This document shows, piece by piece, positions 46,201 through 59,340 of a DNA stretch of 64,000 nt; position 1 is the stretch's first letter; each line of letters begins with the position of its first letter. Source of the stretch: Trochalopteron elliotii (Eukaryota > Chordata > Aves > Passeriformes > Leiothrichidae); contig JANPWX010020199.1 of the NCBI GenBank assembly GCA_024734555.1, positions 637,767-701,766 on the forward strand, in the 5' to 3' direction. Both the position numbers and the translations under genes were made by a program. The notes beneath the pieces were generated by a model. The model did not search any database and had not been told where the DNA came from. It was given only the letters and a program-made list of their open reading frames with translations.

Positions 46201-48119
46201 CTGATTCATCTTCATTTTAGCTGATAGAAAAATCCTGCCCAGCAGTGGATCATTTTCTCAACAGCTGAAACACCCAATTATTATGACTAAGTTTAGTATG
46301 TTTTCTTGACCTAGACAAGGATAAAAGACTCTGCTATATTAAGTTTCTCACAGTATCATTGATCAACCAGAAAAATGGAAAGTAATTGAAGTAGGAAAGA
46401 ACTCAATTGGACATTTCATTTTCTCAATAAGAAGATTACATTACTGGTCCTTCGCTTATTTTGAAAATAGTCATCTGGAGTTCAGTTATAACTATCCAAG
46501 CACGTTTCAAAATAGAAGTTATCTGATATTAATAGAATCATGAGAGGCTAAATGAATAAACCCAACCCATTAAACTCTTAGTTTAAAATTGGAGAGAAAC
46601 ACTGTGTAGATACAAGCCAAATGCAAAGACTTTTTCCAGACCAGGAAGGAGTATGAAATTACAGCCACTCTTAGGAGTGCGGAGTCACCATCAGCATTGG
46701 ATTAAGTTGAAAACCAACCCCAAGGTGCACTGAAGCAATGCAGCAGTCCAAATGTGCATTTCTCCAAGTTATATTATGAAGGCCTTACACTTGTTCACTG
46801 TTTAACAGATATACTGTTTTGGGCAGGGGTTTTCTGGGTTTTCTTTCCCTTTTCTCGCTTAATTATTTCTTTTGGAAAAAGTCGTCCCTGCAGACACATT
46901 TAGAAGGCAACTAATTCTCAAAATCACATTACTTCCTTGCTTTCAGAGAAAAAAGTTACCAAGTGAGTCCTGCTAGATCCATCCCTTGGGAATCAGGGGA
47001 CAACTCATGTCTCACAAAAAGGACAGATCTGATTTCTGTGGCTTTGGAAGGACAGCAAAATCTCTGTCTAATATTTTTAGGGAGCACATGTGATCTTAGA
47101 TTGACCTAACATATTCATATGAATCACTGACTGCCAGGCACCCACAAGGAATCAGAAACTGGAGCCAAAAATCTCCTGAGATATTGGTAAGATGCATAGA
47201 GTGAAAAAAAAGCAATAGTATTTTGCTCTCTCGATGCAAACCATAAAATTTTCAAGTAAAACACACTTGAATAAGCATAGCTTTAAAGAAAAACTACATG
47301 CAGAATATATAGACACATTTTCCTATATATTATTATACAGTATATAAAATCCTGCGAATAATATATATACTGTTTTCCTGTATATTATCCGCTATATATT
47401 ATTTGGCTAACTGGCTCTCCTGAGCTACATTTAGCCAATTATTCTTTCACTGTTTACTGATGTTTAATTCCCAGAACTTCCAATATATTTTTCAATAAAG
47501 CTTTTGTAAACTAGTCATGATAACAAACTACATATTTTCATTTTGTTTAAGAAAAACTATCCCCTAAGGAGCAAACTGAGGGGTATGAAGTTTTTTACTA
47601 GTTAATAAAAATCCTCCTGGAAAATATGTTCCAAAAATAGTTTCAACTGATGTCAAAGGAATTAAAAATAGAATCATTCATTCACAAATTTCTGCCTTGC
47701 TGGTGCAAGAGAAATTCTGAATATCTGTAGATCCAGGAAATTTTGCTTTAAACAGAGGTGATGTCTAAAGTCACCAGTATAGTGTATCTCTGTTTTTCAT
47801 TGAAAATAAAAGAAAAATCAAAGTATTCATGAGTGATACAGACCAGAGCAATAGAAGACATAGTATATGTACAATATGGACATGTTTCTCACGAACCTTA
47901 TCTTTGAAGAAGATGGTGTCTCCTCTGGTGTCTAAAAATATACCCAAAAGGGAATGGAAGTTCTGGTAGGGAAAAAAAATTGAATGAAAGCCTTAGATTA
48001 GGAGAAACAAGAAGAAGGAATGTACAGCAAACACCATGGAAACATTTCCTTTTACTTTTTCACTCCTCCTCTCTGGCCATTTCTTCTGCCTCTGGTTCAA
48101 CCCATAGAATGTGCTTGCT
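43291..48119. other. Intergenic DNA, no gene seen
   Basis: AT-rich sequence with no recognised gene or mobile element. It includes a short (GTT)n run at about 43793-43807 and an AT-rich patch with repeated ttttcctatatatt/ttttcctgtatatt at 47300-47400. Confidence 0.6.
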
Positions 48120-48238
48120 CTTTTTGAAACTGGAAACTCACCAGCATGACTCCACCACCTCCCTGGGCAGATCATTCCAGTACTATATCACCCTTTCTGT
48201 ACCAAACTTTTTCCTAATATCCAACCTATATTTTCCAT
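48120..48238 (-). mobile_element. CR1 LINE fragment, minus strand
   Basis: The + strand reads gactccaccacctccctggg, gcagatcattccagtac, caccctttctgtaccaaac and tttttcctaatatccaacct. This is the reverse complement of the conserved CR1 3' block that runs through ggttggatattaggaaaaag. Only this short block is clear. Confidence 0.82.
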
Positions 48239-51200
48239 ATTTCCCTATATTTTCTATATTTCTACTTCAGTAGATCCTGAACAAAGCCATTCTTGGTCAA
48301 AGCCCATCTAAACCATTTCGTCCTGCATTAGTTTGCTACTAAACTTCCTATTGCAAACAGATAAGAATTTGTACTCAAGAGGGTTCATGTCTGCAATGCT
48401 GCTCCTGACCACACAACGTAAAATCAGGAGCTTTGTGAAAAGCTTTCTCAAAAGAAAAAATTAAAGAAGAGGTTCCCTTCTGAATGTGTTAGATGATTCT
48501 CTGTTTGAACACAGGAACTATTGCACTGTAGCCAAAAAAAGGGCCCACTTTAGAAAGAGACAGGAAGGAATAAAAGAGAGAAATCAATAAAATGGAATTC
48601 AGAATTCTGTGTAGATTAACATTGTATGAAAAGTCCTTTTAGGGTAGCAAATAGTAGTCACAGAAAAAAAAATTCTGAAATACAGTCTGCCATGTTGCAA
48701 GTCAAACCTGATTTTACTGACATATGTCTCCAAGTCTGAGGTTATTATTTAAATTACAGGTGGAATAGTGAAGACTGTTCAGCCTTTAACTGGTGAAGTG
48801 ATTGTAAATGCTGTTCTAACTTATGCATTGGTACTGATGCTGATTAAGTAATAGCAGAGATTTTCTTCAGCTTTGTGGAGTATAATCAGTTCTCTTGTGT
48901 TCAATAAATGCCGTAGCTACAATGTGTAGTATTAATTTCACATTACAGTGAGAAATGGTGATTGTTGCCAAATGTAATCATAATTCACAGCCAATTTTGA
49001 TATTACAGTCAGGTTCAGCGTTCAGAGAAATTATTTAGTCCATAATAACTTGAAGAAGTCATAACCAGGCATTTAAAAGTTTTGTTCTTTCCACCTCAGC
49101 TACGTATTTCCTGTTCTACACCTGCGAGTGATCCAGAGATAACATTAGATATTTAAACTTGTTATTCCAAAAACAATTGAATGTTACTTGGTTTTCTTGC
49201 ATTTGTCAGGTATAGGAAATCACATCAAGGTACGTTGTTGCTGGTAACAAACACAGAGGAAGTTCCCATTCATTACAGAGGCTCACACTGAGTCTGTGTT
49301 GCCTGGATTTTCTCAAGGCAAAGCACTTCTAAAGGAGAAGTACACTGGTGCTCTCCTCCCTTTCTCTGCTCATTGCTGGTGTCAGGCAGACACTCCTCAT
49401 GGCAAGCCTTAATGCTAAGGCTATACTGGCCTTTGTAAATGGCCTCATAGATGTTTTTCATTTTTAGAATGAATATATATAGGCATTCAAATTAACTTCT
49501 GGAATCCTATTAAAAATGCCCACAGTCCACTGCCTTTTCATAAAGTAATCTTCTTTGATTTAGAATGGACTCAGAACTGTAAGTCATGGAGGTTTTCTGG
49601 GTTAATATCAGCAGCTTCACTTATTAACAGGTTTCCATCATAACAACCACCCTAGGTACTAAATAATTTAGTCCCAGGTCAAATCCTCTTTCCTGAAACA
49701 CTATTTTTGCCTTACTGTAGATGAAACAATGCTCACTCTGGACTGAACAGCCCTCTTGCTTTAGCACTTCCAGATTTCTTTGCAAGCATCAGCTCTTCCC
49801 TGTGAAGACCCACAGGTGGGATTTTCATGTCCATGAACCCACAAGAGCTCACTGAGCATCACCTTCTCATCCACTTTACAGAAGACTAACCTATCACAAT
49901 ATTTTTTCCAACTATCTGACTTTAAAAAAAAGCAAAAAAACCCAAGAGCACCCATGTTTGATAAGTAAACAGTAGATAAATTTTGTTTATTACAGTTTCA
50001 TGTATTAGCAAGACAAACTTGATGATATTAAACTTTGGAAATCCTATCAAGGTCTTTGTCAAGAAAAGAACTAGAAGTTTCAGAACTAAGTACTTGTTCT
50101 AGTGAGCTGAAGACCAGAGAGTATAGCCATGTGTTCACATAAATGCATGACATTAATCCAGCCTCACAGTCTCTGAACCATTAAAGTAGTCACCAGCTGG
50201 GACCTGCAGTATGTTCTAGACAGCCAGACTCTGTGTATGTTCCTCTTTGCATAATCACAGCTATTTCACAGGCCTGTAGCAGTCCTGCTATGTTTCATCA
50301 CATGGCTTTAATTTAAGTTGCCAACACTTTCATTGCTCAAGTTTGTAAAATATATTGGTTTTTCACCAATATAATATGGTATAATTCTAACCACAGAACA
50401 GGGGGTTCTACTCCCTCTGGGTGCTCCCAAGTAAAATCTGCTGATGGCAGAACCTTCCGCAGGTGATGGACAGCAGTGATCCAGAAATAGCATCACTTTA
50501 TGGCACAATTCTCCTCATGTGAAGAAATTTCCTTCCCCCACATAGAATTAACCAATATATTTAACAAAATATAGATACACATTGAAGATAAACTATAATT
50601 CAATTAGTGGTTGTGCAAAAAGTCATCATTCACAGCAATAATAGAAGAAAGAAAATACATTTGCAATAAAATTTTATTGCTTCAAATTATATTAGTGATT
50701 TTCCAAAATTTCTCAAAAATATCTCATTTAGCACGGCTGAGGACAAATTTTAATTTAGAAGACACAGTAGAGTAGACCTTCCTAAAGGTACTTGATAGTT
50801 CAATGTATAGATACCTTTTTAGGAGAGAAATGATTGAAAGACACTGTTAATTCAATGCAATGTTCTCTCCTATGTAGTGTTCATAGGAATAAAGGCAGCA
50901 GTCCTGCTGAGGGGCATCTCTAATGAAGTCGTCCTTTGGCTTTCTCTTTGGTTTTCCCCTTTTAAACCTGTGAGTTTGCCTATCAACTAATTCTTCTACA
51001 TGAGTGGAAATAGGTCCCTCAAGTACCATCTACGAGAGCTCTGAGTTTCACCTTTGGTAGAAGTCTGCCCCAAAACCTACTGAATGATAGGAAAAGGTTT
51101 CTAGATACTGTTCAGAAAGACTGTATCTGAAGTGGCTGATACTTGATAAAAGCCACAGGAAATAGTCACTTTATGCAAAGTAAGTAAGAAGGAAACATTA

Positions 51201-51259
51201 CTAGCAAAATTACTAGTTAAAGTGCAACAACACTTTTTTTCTGAAAGAAGCTGTCAGGA

Positions 51260-51297
51260 TTTGATTTGATTTGGTTTGGTTTGGTGTGGTTTGGTTG
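51260..51297. repeat. (TTTGG)n / (TTTGA)n pentanucleotide tract
   Basis: Consecutive tttga and tttgg units (gatttgatttgatttggttt) form an imperfect pentanucleotide repeat. Confidence 0.85.
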
Positions 51298-53152
51298 CTC
51301 AGGTGTTTTGGTCATTATTTTAATTTTAAATTTATTTGAATCTGCTGATGTAAATGGAATAACAGCATAAGATTTTTCCAGAAAGCCTTACAAAGTGAAT
51401 TGACCTTGCTCATTTACAGTGTGTGTGGTGTCAAATCCAATAACTACATGTACTCTGATGGAAGTTGCACATATGGTATGTGCAGATTAAACCACTTTAC
51501 CACTTACTTTTTTTTTTTTTTTGATACAGGAGCAAACGAAGTTTGCAAAATAAGAGATTCATGGTATGGGAAGAGTGGTTGCAGCTGACATATTCATGAC
51601 AACCTTGTAAAGTAGTGCCATCCACAGAACTAGAAAATTGTTCTTAATTGTTTCTATTTTTGCATGGAATAGACATATTTATGCTGGAACAATGATGAAT
51701 TTCTCTGAACAGAAAGATACCAATTGTTTTGTGCTCTATGATGTTTTACCAGATTTAGGCAGTTTCTGTCTTCTTTTTGAATTGGACCAGGTGACCATTT
51801 ATTTGAATTGCTTCTTCTCATACTAGCCAAAACATTACTGTCTGATGTCTTCTGAAAGCAGAAGTGTGCTGCTTAAGGAAATATATGCAAAATTATGAAC
51901 AAGAAACATTGTAATAGCACTCAGGAAAAGATACTGGAAGTGGATGAAAATCCTGACAATAGCCATTCCCCTGACAAGACCTTGCTAGTGCAAGAAAAGC
52001 AAGGGCAAGGGTTATTACTTCATGTCTCAGTATCAGGACTTCTTTCAGTAAAGACAACTCCCATTTCTCAAGTGTTGAAGGGGCCATATTGTTGCAAGTA
52101 AACCAGTGAGGAGGGAGTGACTGTGTTGGGGAACTGCAGGAGAAGGTCAGTGCCAAAGCCTTTGCAGATCAAGTTTCAGCACAAAAATGATACGTGTTCT
52201 GGAGAAGCAGATTTCAGAATTGCAGGATATCTTGCTTTGGAGCTCCTATAAATCAGATCACATGCATTAGCCATTGTGGCCTTGCTTTGAAGAGAAAGAA
52301 ATTCCTTGGAGGGAAAAGAATTGAGGGTCAGTAATAAAATCTACCTCTAAAAATAACATCAGCATTACAATAGCTTTTACCCAGTTTATATAGGTAAATC
52401 ACTTGGCAAACTTTTGACAGCAGAGAAGCAGCCTCAGTTTGCTATTTTTGAGCCACTTATTCATCACAAGAGCTTTATCAAATATATAATTTCTGTTCTT
52501 CTACAAACAACTTAAAAAATCTGGTATCTGAAGATAACAGAGTCATTCATTTTTGAAGCTGGCAGGACTGACTTGGGGAGAAGTTATGCATTATCTTTTT
52601 TTTAGGGGAGACTTTTCATTTTACCCACTGGAAATAATAAAATATTAAATATTGTTTTAAAAAATTAGAAGTTCTGAAGGGAAGAGAAAGACAATTGTAC
52701 AACCCAACTCAAGATTACCAGAGGGAATTCTACTGGTACTTGAGAAGCCCAAAAGAGTCCAGGTAGTGCACATCCACAAGCTAGCCCTCCTATTCAGACC
52801 CTGCACAAAATAAACCAGTGTTTCTAGGGAAATAATTCCTATACCCTATGAGCAGCATAGGTAACAAACTAGCAGCACAGCAGTTCCTCGCTGGTTAGCC
52901 TGTTACACATTCACAACACCATTCCCTCAGCCATGTTACACATTCAGAACAGAAGCACCTTGTATTTCCCCAGAAGTCATCACTTCCCAGTTTCAGCTGG
53001 CTTTGCTTGCTACAGCTCTGAGGCAGGAGAGTGTAAAATCATGACTTGACCTGGATGTTCCTGCTTGTTTGTTGAACACCACTGCCTCTGCTTGGCACAA
53101 CATTGCTTTCTACAGACATGTTCCAACAAGATTAGGTTTTTAACAAGGCTTC

Positions 53153-53173
53153 CTTTTTTTTTTTTTTTTTTTG
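53153..53173. repeat. Poly-T run
   Basis: An uninterrupted T homopolymer of about 20 bases. Confidence 0.85.
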
Positions 53174-53429
53174 TCATTTTGATGTTAAGGCTTAAATTTG
53201 ACTCTTGAAATCAGAGAACTGTAATAATTAGGGAAATACTAAAAAGGAAGTTACAGCTATTTGAACAACTAATACATTAATGCATTTTGTTACTTCAAGT
53301 GTACTAACACAGCACCGTCATCAATACCTCAGACACAGACTACAGGAAACTTCAATATTCTCTTTCCCCCCCGTCAAGTCAGGGTAACAAAAACACTTTG
53401 TTCAAATTCAATATAAAGAAAAAGCAAAC

Positions 53430-53830
53430 TCAAGAAAACCCAGTGAAAGGTCTCTGACTGGCCACCAGCTGGATGCAGCATCGTTCACCACCACTCTTTG
53501 GGCCCAGCCTTCCAGCCAGTTCTTAACCCATGGAAGAGAGCACCTGGCCAAGCCATGGGCTGTCAGCTTCTCCAGGAGAATCCTGTGGGAGACAGTGTCA
53601 AAGGCTCTGCTGAAATCAAGGTACACAACACCCACAGCCTTCCCCCCATCCACCAGGCAGTTCACCCTGTCATAAGAGGAGTTCAGGTTGGTCAGGCTGG
53701 TCAGGTTGCCTTTCCTAAACCCCTGCAGGCTAGGCCTGATCCTTTAATTGTCCTGGATATGCAGTGTGATTGCAGTCAAGATAATCTGTTCTATTATCTT
53801 CCTGGCCACTGAGGTCAGGCAAACGTAGAG
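53430..53830 (-). mobile_element. CR1 LINE reverse-transcriptase fragment, minus strand
   Basis: Minus-strand translation gives part of the CR1 ORF2 reverse transcriptase. The N-terminal side (SVARKIIEQIILTAI) lies in the open frame 53744-53953. The palm motif VVYLDFSRAFDTVSH lies in 53408-53665, followed by WVKNWLEGWAQRVVVN. The two parts are separated by a stop just after HIQDN, and the catalytic YADD box is not included. It is therefore a dead internal fragment, not a 3'-end copy like the other CR1 pieces here. Confidence 0.95.
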
Positions 53831-54998
53831 TGAGAAGCTCCCACTTGTCCAGAGCACATTCATAAGTAGAGCTGTGTATGTCTCATAACCAAGAGTATAA
53901 AATAAAATTGATAAAATTGATAAAATTGGCCACCAATTGATAAAATTGGCCACCTTGAGTCAGACTCAGAAATATCTGTCAGTTTTCACCTACGAAAACA
54001 ACCCCTGATCCACCAGAAGTAATCTAAATGAGATTTTCCTTTTCTCCTAGCAGTGCAAACGAACTGCTTTCATCTCAGTCATGTCTCTTTTGTTTTCTTC
54101 TTTTCCCCAATGTCAGGATAGTCAAAGGTAATGTAAACACTCATCATCAGCCAGTAAAGGGTAGGCTGGTTTAGTTAGAATTTGGGCTAGTGAAATGGAT
54201 TGATTGAACAGGAGTTATATCCAGATTTTGAAGCAGCCAGAATGAGTATGGTGGACTCAAAGTAGGACAGCCAAAATTTCCACTATCTTATCCTGACATA
54301 ATGTGGCAATGAACAGCACTGAGCCAACATGTATAATTTTCAGTGTCAGGTGTTGATTGCAGTAAAGAGATATAGCTCAGTCTTTCAGTAACAAGGGTCC
54401 CTTCAAATCCTCATCATTAGGCATTACCAGGATCCAGAAAACTATTCACAAAAAAGCTCTCCAGGGAATTCAGCCTTTTTTTCTGGACTGCTTCCAACAA
54501 AGACATTTACTATTCCATCATATTTGTTATTTCCCACAACCAGCCTATCAAAGGCAATCTAATAGCTCCCTCATAACTCAGGGGGCTTCAACTGGTCAAG
54601 AGACCGCAACCCTTTGCTGGCCCTTCCCCAAACTACTTAAGCACCGAATATCAGCTGCTGCTCTGCATCAGCAAGGAAAGCAAGTGTGCAGCAGAGATTG
54701 ACACTTCTCACATGCAAAGTCAGAGTATGTCACAAACTTCTTTTTGCTGCAGAAATTAATGATCCTGGTTATCAAAGGGAGAGGTTTATAACAGTAAGTT
54801 GCTACTGTTTTTAGTATGTAAGAGGTGTGCCAAGGACAGAAAAGAAGCCAGGTCCTTGGAAGCCTCCATCTTAGCAAAACAGCTTCCTCCTCCTTTCAAT
54901 CACAGAAATAAATCTATTTTCTCTGCATCTCATCTGTAAACAGAGGATGCAATTGTTGAGGCCTCCTCATGAGGTGTCACATGACCCCTATACACCTG
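53831..54998. other. Intergenic DNA, no gene seen
   Basis: Contains a small tandem array of ttgataaaa units at about 53905-53953, in which aattgataaaattggccacc occurs in two overlapping copies. Nothing else was recognised. Confidence 0.6.
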
Positions 54999-55713
54999 TG
55001 TCAGGATCCACTCACTGAACTTCTTAAGAATACCCCAGCCCAAATTAAGATGCAAACAACACCATATGCCAGAGACAATAGTATGGGTTTTATTTGACAG
55101 TAAATATGTGAGAGGGAGGGAGAGAAAATAAGACATAGGAAATAGGTGGCGGGGACAGAAGGAGAGTGACAGGGACTGAATAAGGAAAATATCCCCACTC
55201 AGTGATGTTCCATTTATCCTCTCCAGCTGATCTCCTTGGTGCTGAAGGTCCCCCCAAAAAGCACAGATTCTGATGGGTTAATATCCACTCAGGCCAGGTA
55301 GGAAAATCCAAGCACCTCCCTGGGGTCAGGGGGAGTTTGGCATTGTCTTACAACAGACTCCACATTTGTTGCACCACCTGCAGTCCTGTGGTGCAAGGCT
55401 TCAGGAATGGCTCTGGGGGGGCACTTTGGGGGTCTTTGATGGATTAAGGCATCTCCTCAGCTGCCCCTCACATGAATGTCCTGTGGATGTGGCATTCCCA
55501 GGGCTGGGGGTTCCACAGCCAGTTTGTGTAAGGAAGGATGGGGTCACTGCCCCTGAGCAGAGGTTACAACACACTCAAACTTCTTCCCCCGCCTCAGCTG
55601 GGGGGAAATCTGTGCAAACCTGCTCCCAGCAAAGGGCTCGGTGGGCTACAGCCTCCTCCACCCTGAAGTAGGCCAGAGATGATTCTTAGCAGGGCTGCTG
55701 GGTTTGGCTCACA
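54999..55713 (-). mobile_element. Probable endogenous retrovirus LTR, minus strand
   Basis: On the minus strand the segment ends with an R-U5-like region: AATAAA (+ strand tttatt at 55089-55094), then ctggcatatggtgttgtttg, cttaatttgggctggggtat and gagtggatcctgaca as the 3' end. The U3 side (55300-55700) is G+C-richer than its surroundings. The right border near 55713 is an estimate and no target-site duplication was confirmed. Confidence 0.6.
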
Positions 55714-58468
55714 TGCTTTTCCTTGTTTCCTTGTTTGTTTCAGGTGATTGAAGAATGGGTTTTCCCTTTATCTAATCTCACTAGTTTGACTTTCAGTCCA
55801 GAGTCCCAGACAGGTATCTTCAGCGAGGTCTCTTTGGTTGTAGCTTCTTTATACAGTTTTAGTTACAATGAGCAAAACTTTATATCAATGTTTGAGACAG
55901 AACTATTTCAGTCTCTGACAACCTGTAATGAAGAAAATTGTTCAACCATTGAGTACCAGAGAATCTCCAAAAGCCACACAACTTGCTAAAAGATTTCCTT
56001 TCTTTCTTAAGGCTTGGGATAAGCTCCCTCAAGAGAAGGGGCAGAGTTTTTTATTAGTACATTCAACACTCAATCTTTGTGAACAGGGAGAGCAAATCAT
56101 TGAGTATAACATCACCAATGTACAAACAAAGAAACAAACTTTTTTATCAATGAAAAAGTGATGTTGTTTCAGTCTGTAGAGGTGATGGTTCATACAGGTT
56201 TTCCTTTGATATTATATGGCATGAAATGGATAAGATGTCTAAGATTGGTGCCTTTGTGATAATAACAGCCTGAAACCTTGGACACACTCACAGTCAAACA
56301 AATTATGACCGAGTGCATGAGTTCCTGTTCAAAGGTGACAATGACAATAAAGGTACCCTGCTGAACTCTTCCCTAGAAATTGTGGGCCTGGAATAAAGAA
56401 TAAAAATGACACTGACTTCCAAACAATTCCCATCTCCACAGCTACAGCCAGCTCCCCTGCCCTTTGCTTAAAAGACCTGTAACACATTTCAGAGAAACAA
56501 AATGTTCCAGAAACATTTGCTATGAATAAATACTTTACTTTTTTTCCTTTGTTTATCTCTTATGGCACTGTATTGTGCACTAGAACAGTGTTAGGCAAGA
56601 AATATAGCAAATGTGTTGGCCTGCCATTCAAAATGTTGGGGTCAAGTTCCATCTCTTTGAAGCCAGACAGGTAAGCTAAAAACTTCTGGGAGAATTACTG
56701 CTATAAAAGCCATCAGAAGGCTGTTCATTTATTTAAATTCATTGTTTTACTCTTCATAGTTCAGCAGGATGCCTAATTGTTAGCAACTGATTATCAGGAG
56801 TAAAATAATTAATTAATATCGCTATTTAACATTTTCAGCTTTTTGCCCTGACATTTAGGGTCCTAGTCTGCTCTCAGGCTCTCTGAGAAAATCCCATGGA
56901 TTCTGGTAGGACTCTATTGACCTTATATTCTTACTAATAATAAAAATTTTTAGTTTGTAGTTTACTCACCTGAAGTATTTACTTTTTTTCTGATGACTTT
57001 CTGACCATTTTGTGCAACTTCCTTAGTTAAGCTTGTTAGAAACACTCAGTGAGATTCACTCTGAATTTGAATAATGAATCATGCTTCCAGACTTTCATAT
57101 AATAATTACTTCTTTTTAGGTCGTTCATATGAGTAATCCTAGTAAAACAAATTCATCCCCTGCAAGCCTGCAAGTGAATGCATCTGCATCCATTCTGACT
57201 AGATTCTTTACATTCTTTGGTCTTCTAAAAAGAGATTGAGCTGTACTACACACTGGGATAAAGAAACATCTCCTACACACCCTGCAGTGCATAAAGGAAA
57301 CAGGTGTTATTCATGTAAAGTTAGCAAAACTTGTACCCTAATCCTTACAATTGAGGTCTGCTGTTCTTTGCATTTGTTCCACACTGGTTTGTTTGTTTTG
57401 TTTTGTTCTTTTTCTGAAAAAAAAAATCTTCTATCTCTTATTACTTGCCCTAGGAAGAAGCATTTTCCCAAGGCTATTCATCCAAAATTGAAAGTTGAGT
57501 GATAGCTGTGCATTAGACAGGTGCGTGGACTCTGGCCCTTCACCTCTGACAGTAAAAGTGTAAAGCCTTTGCTGACCATGTTGTGGATGCAGGGAAGGCA
57601 GCTGTGACTCCTCATCCACACAATGAATGATTTGTGCAGGTGGCTTGGAAAGCCTTGTGTTAATGTGTCTGGTGCATAGGTGTGCATACAAGGGTGAGGA
57701 AGAAACGGATCCTTCATGCTGGAACATCATCCAGCATTTCCTAAAAGCACTGCAGCAGCTATCAGGGAGTTGTTTCAAATACCAGAATTTGCTTAATAAT
57801 AAAAAATAAAATAGTGGATTGTATTGTGGGGTGGTAAAAAAGAATGTTTTACCCCAAGGTCAAAGAAATTGCAGCATCCATGAAGGGTAATCTTAGTTCA
57901 GTGCTGAAGAGGTTATTAGAAATATAATTAGTGAATGTCTTAATGTACTAAAAGGATTGAATCTTCATTACATTTAGAAAGCAGTTTTGCTGCACATTTA
58001 AAATCTAGACCATGAAGGCAAATCTAAGCTCTCAATAGTTCAGCAGGAATAATGAGTCCAAGACTCTCTCCGCACATCTTCTGCAAAGCTAGTTCTTCTT
58101 TGTATACACTCATTGTAACTGTATCTTTTCTGACAACTAAGACGGAAAAAACCTGATCCACACCAGCAAAATTACATTCTCTGGTGTCATCAACCTAACT
58201 CACATATTTCATTAACATTCAGGAATGATTTGCAAATTAATTGTGTTAAGAAATCACCTTATGCAGAAAAGTGTTCTTGAGTTTATCTTTCAAATTAATC
58301 CCCATGTATGCACCTGAGATAGGCAATAATCTTTGCAAATGGCCAGGAATTTCAACCTAGCCTCAAATTTCAATTGCTTGTATCTATGTTGCTCTTAGCT
58401 TCTGGTGTAAGACTGGAAAATAATCCAATTACATTTCGTCATGAAATGACATGGCATTTTTTGGCTTT

Positions 58469-58511
58469 CTGTATGTGTGTGCATGTGTCTGTGAGTGTCT
58501 GTGTGTGTGTA
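58469..58511. repeat. Imperfect (TG)n microsatellite
   Basis: Alternating TG units with interruptions (tgtgtgtgcatgtgtctgtg, then gtctgtgtgtgtgt). Confidence 0.85.
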
Positions 58512-58897
58512 CTCTCTAGAAACCAAAGCAAACACTTAAAAGGAACAGAAGATAGTGTAAAGAAAAGAAGCACATTTCCTGTCAGAAGTATGCAGATTAG
58601 GCATATTAAAATCAAATAATATTTATTACAGCCTGACCCTTTGCAAAAACAAAGGCTCCATCATTGCTGCTGAGCACTTTATTTTCTAAAAATATGTCCA
58701 TGGTGTTGAAGGACTGCTGGTCGAGTTGAGAAAGGTGAAATGTCTGTTTTGAGTTAATATCCACTGCCTTTCACTAACAGAGACAAATTTTTTTCCACAG
58801 GATAGTCATTATTAATCTTTTAATCCTTTCAAAGGATCTGTGCAAATTTGCTTTATATACTGTTAACAGGAACATCAGTCTCAAAATAATTCACAAA

Positions 58898-58930
58898 TAT
58901 GAAAGAAAGAAAAAAAAAGAAAGAAAGAAG
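58898..58930. repeat. (GAAA)n microsatellite
   Basis: gaaagaaag units flank an A run (aaaaaaaaag) and resume as gaaagaaag. Confidence 0.85.
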
Positions 58931-59340
58931 AATCACATCAGGTTGCTTTCAAACATTTGACAACATCCTTGCTCTGCAAAATTCCTCAATGCCTTTTCTT
59001 TTCCCCAAAGAGACATAGGGAAAGCAGGGTGATCTCTACTGTCAGAGAGATCTTGCTTTACAGCCTATGATCAAACCTGTGCATGCAAATAGCAAAGGGG
59101 GAAAAGTTACTAATAAAGACCCACCTTCCCACCCCAGCATTTTGGTTAAGTAGTAGCAGATATTACATGCAGAAAACTTTTTCCTTTTAGGTGTTATCTA
59201 TATACTTTCAGTTGATTATAGATGTAATCACTTAGCTGTAACAAAAAGCATACTCCTATTACACTGACCAAACACAAAACATTTTAATGGATAAAAAGTC
59301 ATGGTAGAGTTCATTTTGTCCCACTGGGGAAAAAGGAAGC

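Larger units (their letters stand above)
48239..53429. other. Intergenic DNA, no gene seen
   Basis: AT-rich sequence without recognised genes. It holds a (TTTGG)n-like tract (51260-51297) and poly-T runs near 51509-51524 and 53153-53173. Short open frames occur on both strands, but none shows a recognisable domain. Confidence 0.6.
55714..59340. other. Intergenic DNA, no gene seen
   Basis: No recognised gene or named repeat. A (TG)n-rich tract lies at about 58469-58511 and a (GAAA)n-type tract at 58898-58930. Confidence 0.6.

Noticed and set aside
49273..49461. Minus-strand frame of 62 codons with protein-like composition
   Set aside because: No domain was recognised and there is no supporting neighbour. 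Too short to call a gene or exon.
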